Source of the DNA: DASVDE01 sp035558955
Lineage (GTDB): Bacteria; Actinomycetota; Thermoleophilia; Solirubrobacterales; 70-9
DNA length: 14,470 nt
Reading direction: 5' to 3'
Assembly (NCBI GenBank): GCA_035558955.1
Contig: DATMBX010000011.1
Span: 1-14,470, forward strand
Shown: one piece after another, positions 8,122 through 14,470 of the stretch
Numbering within the stretch: position 1 is the first letter of the stretch
Layout of the letters: every line of letters starts with the position of its first letter
Program-made: the position numbers and the translations under genes
Notes under the pieces: generated by a model
The model's database searches: none
The model's input: the letters and a program-made list of their open reading frames with translations, nothing else
Told to the model about the DNA's origin: nothing

Positions 8122-9736
8122 ACCGCCTCCACCCACCGCCTTTTGGGGCGCGAAGAAGCCGCCGCCCGAGGGCGATCACGAGCCGCCGCCGAAGCCGAAG
8201 CGCTACTGGTGGCGCTTCACCCTCGCCTCGGTGGTGATCGTGATGGCGATCGGGACGGCGACCGCGGCCAGCATCCTGCTCTACCTCGACAGCGTCGCCG
8301 ACGCCCTCTCCCACAACGACGCCTACTCCAGACTCGAGCGCTACCTCGCGCAGGTCGACGGGGGCGAGCCGGAGAACATCCTCATCCTCGGCTCCGACAA
8401 GCGTGCCGGCGACGCTGAGGATCCCGGCCGCTCCGACACGGCGATGCTGCTCCGCCTCGATCCGGACAACGACGCGATCGCCCTGATGTCGATCCCCCGC
8501 GACCTCAAGGTCGAGATCCCCGGCTACGGCACCGACAAGTTCAACGCCGCCTACGCCTACGGTGGGCCCAAACTGGTGCTTCGCGTGGTGAAGGACCTGA
8601 CCGACCTGTCGATCAATCACGTCGTCAACGTCGACTACCTCGGCTTCGTGCAGGCGGTCTACGCGATCGGTTGCGTCTACGTCGATGTCGATCGCCGCTA
8701 CTACCACTCCAACGTCGGCGTTCCCGCCGCCGAACAGTACGCCGAGATCAACATTCAGCCCGGATACCAACTGATGTGCGGCAGAAAAGCGCTCCAGTAC
8801 GTGCGCTACCGCCACACAGACACGGATCTGGTCCGCGCCGCGCGCCAGCAGGACTTTCTCAGCGCCGCCCGTCAGCGGGTGCCGATCTCCAAGCTGGTCG
8901 GGGAGCGCAACGAGTTGATCGACATCTTCACCACCTACACGACCTCGGACATCGACGACGCACGGACGATGCTGCAGGTCCTGGAGCTGTTCGTCGCCTC
9001 TCGCAACGCAGCGATCAAGGAAGTCCATTTCCCGGCGACGCTGGGCCCGAGCTTCGTCTACGCGAGCCCAAGCGCGATCCAGGGAGCGGTCGAGCAATTC
9101 CTCGGGATCGAGGCCAGCGGCGGGCCGCGGGGCGCCCTCGACGAGGGCGACGACGCCGTCCGCGAGCGGAAGAAAGGCGCCAAGGCGAAGAAGAAGTCCA
9201 ACCTGGTCAAGGAGAAGCCGCCCGGCGGCGACGGGTTGGTGCCCGCGAAGGACGCCGGCGAGCTGGAGGCAAAGGTGGTGGCCCGCAAGGTCAATTCCGG
9301 CTTCCCGGTCTTCTACCCGACACGGCTGCCGTCGGGGGCGGCTTACGCCGAGAGCTCGACCTACTACCACGTGCAGGACCCTCGCGTCTATCACCTCAAG
9401 GACACCGACGACAACCGGCACGGCGCCTACCGGATGGTGGTGACTCTGAGCCTCCCCGACGGCATTCACTACTTGGGCCTGCAGGGGATTCAGGGATGGT
9501 CGGACCCGCCGATCCTCGCCAATCCCAGTCTGACAAGGACGATCAACGGCCGCGAGTACGACATCTATCTCGACGGCGACCGTGTGAAGATGATCGCCTG
9601 GCATCGAGGGGACAACACCTACTGGGTGTCGAACAGCCTCCTGCAGGTGCTGACCAACGACCAGATGGTGGGGATCGCCCGCTCGGCGAAGGTGATCGTT
9701 CCCAACGAGAAGCCGAGCCGAGAGAGGAATAGATGA
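8114..9736 (+). CDS. LytR-CpsA-Psr (LCP) family glycopolymer transferase with extra C-terminal domain
   Basis: LCP enzymes move lipid-linked glycopolymers onto peptidoglycan outside the membrane. This protein has 540 residues. The cytosolic N-terminus is proline-rich (1-30), a membrane helix lies at about 35-58, and the LCP domain spans about 87-255. Conserved residues visible are D95 in LGSDKR, R106 and D108 in GRSDTAML, R129-D130 in SIPRD, and the basic set in YVRYRHTDTDLVRAARQQ (229-246). C187 and C222 could form an extracellular disulfide. A lysine-rich linker (about 334-383) leads to a further domain at about 385-530, whose ending LLQVLTNDQMVGIARSAKVI recalls DUF4367-type extracellular domains. 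The ATG lies 8 bases inside the preceding gene. The stop overlaps the next gene as ATGA. Confidence 0.9.
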   Translation: MTEPPPPTAFWGAKKPPPEGDHEPPPKPKRYWWRFTLASVVIVMAIGTATAASILLYLDSVADALSHNDAYSRLERYLAQVDGGEPENILILGSDKRAGDAEDPGRSDTAMLLRLDPDNDAIALMSIPRDLKVEIPGYGTDKFNAAYAYGGPKLVLRVVKDLTDLSINHVVNVDYLGFVQAVYAIGCVYVDVDRRYYHSNVGVPAAEQYAEINIQPGYQLMCGRKALQYVRYRHTDTDLVRAARQQDFLSAARQRVPISKLVGERNELIDIFTTYTTSDIDDARTMLQVLELFVASRNAAIKEVHFPATLGPSFVYASPSAIQGAVEQFLGIEASGGPRGALDEGDDAVRERKKGAKAKKKSNLVKEKPPGGDGLVPAKDAGELEAKVVARKVNSGFPVFYPTRLPSGAAYAESSTYYHVQDPRVYHLKDTDDNRHGAYRMVVTLSLPDGIHYLGLQGIQGWSDPPILANPSLTRTINGREYDIYLDGDRVKMIAWHRGDNTYWVSNSLLQVLTNDQMVGIARSAKVIVPNEKPSRERNR

Positions 9737-11034
9737 GCACGGAGAAGCAGCCGGTCGGGGTGGTCGGAGTCGGCTGGGTCGGGCTGGTGACCGCGGCTTG
9801 CTTCGCCGAGCTGGGTCATCCCGTGATCGCGCGGGACATCGTGTCCGAGAAGGTGGAGTCGCTGAGCCGCGGGGAGACGACGATCCACGAGCCGGGCTTG
9901 GACGAGCTGCTGGCCCGCAACGCCGAGCGCCTCGTCTTCACCACGGACATGGGGGAGCTGCTGGAAGGCGCCCGGCTGCTGTTCGTCTGCGTCGACACGC
10001 CGCCGACGGTTTCCGGCGACGCCGATCTCTCGCGGGTGCGCTCCGTGGTCGAGGAGCTGCGCGCCGACGGCGACCACGTGTTGGTGATGAAGAGCACGGT
10101 GCCGGCTGGAACGGGGGAGTCGATTCGCCGCGAGATGCCGGGCCTCTCCTACGTCTCCTGCCCGGAGTTCCTCAAGGAGGGCTCGGCGGTCGAGGACTTC
10201 ATGCATCCCGACCGGGTGGTGATCGGCGCCGACGCCGGCGATGAGGAGGCGGCCCGCGCGGTCGCGGCGCTGTACGAACCTCTGGGCGGGGAGATAGTGC
10301 GCACCGACGTCGCCAGCGCCGAGATGATCAAGCTCGCCTCCAACGCCTTCCTCGCGACCAAGATCTCCTTCATCAACGAGATCGCAAACGTCTGCGAGGA
10401 GGTGGGCGCCGACGTCGGCGAGGTCTCCCGCGGCATGGGCCTCGACGAGCGGATCGGTCCCTCCTTCCTGCGCGCAGGGATCGGCTACGGGGGGTCATGT
10501 TTCCCTAAGGACGTAACCGCGCTGAAGATGCTGGCCGGGAACACCGGGTACCACTTTCAGCTTCTGAACGCTGTGATCGAGGTGAACGAGCTGCAGAAGC
10601 GGCGGGTGATCGGCAAGCTGCAGGGCCGGCTGGGGTCGCTGGTCGGCAAGCGGGTGGCGCTGCTGGGGCTCGCCTTCAAGCCCGACACCGACGATATGCG
10701 CGAGGCATCGAGTCTGGTGCTGGCGGCGCGGTTGCAGGGAGAGGGGGCCGAAGTGGTCGCTTACGATCCGGTTGCCGACGAGCGCGCCGCCGATCTGCTG
10801 CCCGCGGTCGAGATGTCCGGCTCGGGATTGGAAGCGCTGGAGGGTGCCGATGCCGCGGTGCTGGTCACCGAATGGCCGGAGTTCGCCAAGCTGGACTGGA
10901 GCGAGGCGGCGGGTCGGATGGCGCGCCCCTTGCTCGTCGACGGCCGGAACTTCCTCGACGGTGACGTGCTCCGCGCGGCAGGCTTCGAATACGAGGGGAT
11001 AGGCATCCCCACCGCCGTGCGCCAAGAGGCCTGA
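9733..11034 (+). CDS. UDP-glucose 6-dehydrogenase family protein
   Basis: NAD-dependent, two-step oxidation of a nucleotide sugar to its uronic acid, in the cytoplasm; 433 residues. The Rossmann motif GVVGVGWVGLVTA is at 9-21, with an acidic D35 ending strand 2 as expected for NAD. The central motif EFLKEGSA is at 145-152, and K200 and N204 lie in the catalytic helix. The nucleophilic cysteine is C256 in GIGYGGSCFPKD. The C-terminal UDP-binding domain starts at about 305 (VALLGLAFKPDTDDMREASS). The GYGGSCFPKD form is typical of UDP-glucose dehydrogenases, while GDP-mannose dehydrogenase (AlgD) more often reads FGGSCLPKD. The activated-sugar genes next door leave that alternative open. A good ribosome site (GAGAGGA) precedes the ATG, and the next gene starts directly after its stop. 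Confidence 0.92.
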   Translation: MSTEKQPVGVVGVGWVGLVTAACFAELGHPVIARDIVSEKVESLSRGETTIHEPGLDELLARNAERLVFTTDMGELLEGARLLFVCVDTPPTVSGDADLSRVRSVVEELRADGDHVLVMKSTVPAGTGESIRREMPGLSYVSCPEFLKEGSAVEDFMHPDRVVIGADAGDEEAARAVAALYEPLGGEIVRTDVASAEMIKLASNAFLATKISFINEIANVCEEVGADVGEVSRGMGLDERIGPSFLRAGIGYGGSCFPKDVTALKMLAGNTGYHFQLLNAVIEVNELQKRRVIGKLQGRLGSLVGKRVALLGLAFKPDTDDMREASSLVLAARLQGEGAEVVAYDPVADERAADLLPAVEMSGSGLEALEGADAAVLVTEWPEFAKLDWSEAAGRMARPLLVDGRNFLDGDVLRAAGFEYEGIGIPTAVRQEA

Positions 11035-12075
11035 GTGCAGGCGATCGTCCTGGTCGGCGGGGAGGGAACGCGGCTGCGGCCGTTGACCTCCGATGTGCCG
11101 AAGCCGGCGCTGACGCTTGTCGACAGGCCGTTTCTCGCCTACATGATCGAGTGGCTGGCGGGGCACGGGGTGACGGAGGTCGTGCTCGCCTGCGGCTTCC
11201 TCCCCGACGTGCTGCGCGAAGCGCTTGGCGATGGGGAGCGTGCGGGCGCGCGCATCCGCTATGTGGCGGAACCCGAGCCTCTCGGCACGGCCGGCGCGAT
11301 TCGCTTCGCCGCCGACGCCCTGGGCGACGACCTCGACGATCGCTTCCTCGCCCTGAACGGCGACGTCCTAACCGACCTCGACCTGACCGCCCTCCTCGAG
11401 TTCCACAAGCGCCACCAGCGCTCCGCTGCGACTTATCCCGGCATGCCGGGGATAAGTCGCAGCGGAGCGGGGGATGAGGCGGCGGCGACTATTGCGCTGC
11501 ATTCGGTGGAGGACTCTTCGGCGTATGGGCTGGTGCGGACCGGGGAGGGGGGCGAGGTGCGGGAGTTCCTCGAGAAGACCGGGGAGGAGGTTCCCGGGGA
11601 GGTCAACGCGGGGATGTACGTGCTCGAGCGCTCGGCGCTGGACCTGATTCCACCCGGGGAGAACGTCTCGATCGAGCGCGACGTCTTCCCGCGCTTGGTG
11701 GGTGGGGGGCTGTACGGGCTGCGCCTGGACGGCTACTGGATGGACATCGGGACGCCGAAGCGCTACCTGCAGGCGAGTTGGGACATCCTCGAAGGGCGGG
11801 TCGAGACCAGGGTTGAGCCGACAGCCCCTGGGCTGCTGATCGCCCCAGATGCCGAGGTTGCCGCCGACGCGACGGTCGGGCCGCGCGCGGTGGTCGGTCA
11901 CGGCTGCCGGGTCCTCGCCGGGGCCGAGATCCGCGATTCGGTCCTGCTGGACGGCTGCGCGATCGCCGAAGGGGCGCGAGTGGCTGGGTCGATCCTCGCC
12001 CCCGGGGTGGAGGCGGCCCCCGGCGCCGTCCTCGAAGGCGCGGTGGTCGGCCGGGATGAAAGGGTTTCGGCGTGA
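11035..12075 (+). CDS. Sugar-1-phosphate nucleotidyltransferase, probably mannose-1-phosphate guanylyltransferase
   Basis: Makes an NDP-sugar from an NTP and a sugar 1-phosphate in the cytoplasm; 346 residues. The N-terminal motif LVGGEGTRLRPLT (6-18) with PKP (22-24) binds the nucleotide, and NGD at 108-110 binds the metal. FLEKT (178-182), NAGMYV (191-196) and DIGTP (237-241) complete the family pattern. From about 265 a left-handed beta-helix tail shows hexapeptide-like repeats, as in GDP-mannose pyrophosphorylases. Residues 129-145 are encoded by a codon-aligned 51-base palindrome absent from typical homologs; without it the protein would have 329 residues and read FHKRHQ-GDEAAATIAL. The GTG start directly follows the previous stop, with AAGAGG 5 bases upstream. 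Other NTP/sugar pairs, for example glucose 1-phosphate, cannot be excluded. Confidence 0.9.
   Translation: MQAIVLVGGEGTRLRPLTSDVPKPALTLVDRPFLAYMIEWLAGHGVTEVVLACGFLPDVLREALGDGERAGARIRYVAEPEPLGTAGAIRFAADALGDDLDDRFLALNGDVLTDLDLTALLEFHKRHQRSAATYPGMPGISRSGAGDEAAATIALHSVEDSSAYGLVRTGEGGEVREFLEKTGEEVPGEVNAGMYVLERSALDLIPPGENVSIERDVFPRLVGGGLYGLRLDGYWMDIGTPKRYLQASWDILEGRVETRVEPTAPGLLIAPDAEVAADATVGPRAVVGHGCRVLAGAEIRDSVLLDGCAIAEGARVAGSILAPGVEAAPGAVLEGAVVGRDERVSA
11419..11469 (+). repeat. 51-base near-perfect palindrome inserted in frame in the nucleotidyltransferase gene
   Basis: The left arm 11419-11439 and the right arm 11449-11469 are exact reverse complements over 21 bases (left arm begins CGCTCCGCTGCGACT). 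The nine bases between (GGCATGCCG) can add two more pairs, leaving a CATG loop and one bulged G. Pairing stops sharply at both ends (G11418 against G11470). The unit is 51 bases, starts at codon 129 and ends at codon 145, so it adds exactly 17 residues (RSAATYPGMPGISRSGA) without a frameshift or stop. No flanking target duplication is visible, and I saw no second copy in this window. It resembles palindromic elements that insert into protein genes; the family is unknown to me. Confidence 0.85.
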
Positions 12076-13061
12076 CCTCGATGACCGAAGAGATCCTCGC
12101 CGGGCCCGATCATCTCCGCGACGCCCTCTGGCGAATCGAGTCCGCGCGGATCGAGCCGGCGGACGCCGCCGGGGTCATGGTCTGCGGGGTGGGTGGCTCG
12201 GCGATCGGGGGCGACCTCGCCGCCGCGGCGCTGGGCGATCGGCTCACCAGGCCGCTGCTGACGATTCGCGGCTATGGGCTGCCGAGCTGGGCGACGCCGG
12301 AGTGGACGATCCTCTGCTCCAGCTACTCCGGGAAGACGGAAGAGACCTTGGCCTGCTTCGCCGCCGCCGAGGCGCTGGGCGCTCGCAGGATCGTCGCCGG
12401 CACCGGCGGCGCCCTGGTCGACGCCGCCCGTGACGCCGGCGTGCCGGTGGTCGGCCTTCCCGGGATCCTGCAGCCGCGCGCCGCTGTCGCCTATATGTTC
12501 GCCGTCGCCGCCGAGGTTGCCGCGCTGGCCGGCGCCGCCCCCCGCTTGCACACGGAGATCGACGCCGCCGCCGCCTTCCTCCAGGAGCAGGCGGACAACC
12601 TCGTGTTCCGCGCCGAGGAGGTCGCCGCCGTCCTCGCCGGCAACCTCCCCGTCGTCTACGGCGCCGACCTGACCGCGCCCGTCGCCCGCCGCTGGAAGAC
12701 CCAGGTGAACGAGAACGCGAAGCTGCCTGCCTTTTTCTCCGAGCTGCCCGAGGCCGATCACAACGAGATCTGCGGCTGGGGAGAGGTCGCGCGCGACGCC
12801 GGGCTCTCCGCGGTCTTCCTCGAGGACCGCGACCAGCACCCGCGCGAGGCCCGCCGCTTCGAGCTGACGGCCGCCGCGGTCGCCGACTCCGGCGCCGAGG
12901 CCGTGCGGATCGAGACTGCAGGCGAGACCCGCGTCGCCCGCCTGCTCTGGGCGACGATGCTGGGGGATCTCGTCTCGGTCAAGCTGGCGGAGGCGCGGGG
13001 CGTCGACCCACTTCCGGTCGAGGCGATCGAGGACTTGAAGGCTGCGCTCGGTTCTCCCTGA
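12072..13061 (+). CDS. Bifunctional phosphoglucose/phosphomannose isomerase-like protein (two SIS domains)
   Basis: Likely interconverts fructose 6-phosphate with glucose 6-phosphate and/or mannose 6-phosphate in the cytoplasm; 329 residues. The first SIS domain has CGVGGSAIGGDL (38-49) and the phosphate-binding SSYSGKTEETL (83-93). The second carries VNENAKLPAFFSELPEADHN (212-231), where E214 and H230 match the catalytic Glu and His of archaeal PGI/PMI enzymes. DPLPVEAIEDLK closes the protein, as in that family. GTG 12072 overlaps the previous stop (GTGA) and has AAAGGG 7 bases upstream; ATG 12081 is the alternative. Mannose 6-phosphate from this enzyme would feed the nucleotidyltransferase next door after a phosphomannomutase step that is not encoded here. 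Mycobacteria also keep SIS and GDP-mannose genes near sahH, from memory. Confidence 0.88.
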   Translation: MTSMTEEILAGPDHLRDALWRIESARIEPADAAGVMVCGVGGSAIGGDLAAAALGDRLTRPLLTIRGYGLPSWATPEWTILCSSYSGKTEETLACFAAAEALGARRIVAGTGGALVDAARDAGVPVVGLPGILQPRAAVAYMFAVAAEVAALAGAAPRLHTEIDAAAAFLQEQADNLVFRAEEVAAVLAGNLPVVYGADLTAPVARRWKTQVNENAKLPAFFSELPEADHNEICGWGEVARDAGLSAVFLEDRDQHPREARRFELTAAAVADSGAEAVRIETAGETRVARLLWATMLGDLVSVKLAEARGVDPLPVEAIEDLKAALGSP

Positions 13062-13097
13062 CTCATCTACGTATCCTTCGGCCCAGAACCGAACGAA

Positions 13098-13105
13098 GAA
13101 AGGAA
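13098..13105 (+). promoter_or_regulatory. Ribosome binding site of ahcY
   Basis: GAAAGGAA lies just before ATG 13109 in the 47-base spacer after the isomerase gene. This is the longest gap in the window and the only place downstream of atpE where the genes do not nearly touch. I see no convincing -35/-10 pair in it, so a separate ahcY promoter is neither shown nor excluded. Confidence 0.55.
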
Positions 13106-13108
13106 CCG

Positions 13109-14470
<1,362 letters not shown>

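Noticed and set aside
11419..11469. The palindrome as a rho-independent terminator
   Set aside because: It lies mid-gene, no T-run follows, and the reading frame continues through it into conserved nucleotidyltransferase motifs.
13062..13108. SAH riboswitch or other leader RNA before ahcY
   Set aside because: The spacer is only 47 bases and holds little beyond a ribosome site. That is too short for the known SAH riboswitch fold, and no matching stems were seen.

Overview
The window is GC-rich with strong G/C third-position bias. Every gene lies on the + strand and there is no gap longer than 47 bases between genes. The layout points to a high-GC actinobacterium. I favour the class Thermoleophilia (Solirubrobacterales-like) because of the LytR-CpsA-Psr protein with two conserved-looking cysteines, the extended ATP synthase alpha tail and the frequent GTG starts. 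That placement is an inference from protein style, not a measured phylogeny.

Region 1 (1-7036) is a complete F1Fo ATP synthase operon in the classic order a, c, b, delta, alpha, gamma, beta, epsilon. It is preceded by the last 60 codons of a small membrane protein in the usual atpI position. All catalytic and proton-path residues I looked for are present. The c subunit has the proton-type rather than the sodium-type binding site.

Region 2 (7033-13061) follows without a break. Its five genes overlap or abut each other and the end of atpC: an M20-family metallopeptidase, a membrane-anchored LCP glycopolymer transferase with an extra C-terminal domain, a UDP-glucose 6-dehydrogenase, a sugar-1-phosphate nucleotidyltransferase with a beta-helix tail, and a two-SIS-domain phosphoglucose/phosphomannose isomerase. 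Together they suggest supply of activated sugars (UDP-glucuronate, probably GDP-mannose) and attachment of a glycopolymer to the cell envelope. No glycosyltransferase or phosphomannomutase is in the window. Region 3 (13109-14470) is S-adenosylhomocysteinase, cut by the window end about 15-25 residues before its expected C-terminus.

The most striking signal is at 11419-11469, inside the nucleotidyltransferase gene. It is a 51-base palindrome with 21 perfectly paired bases in each arm, exactly codon-aligned, adding 17 residues that related enzymes do not need. Removing it restores a normal-looking family sequence. It looks like a palindromic element inserted in frame into a protein gene, comparable in principle to Rickettsia palindromic elements. 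Codon choice also changes abruptly at its right edge.

No tRNA, rRNA, CRISPR array, insertion sequence or convincing promoter or terminator was seen.
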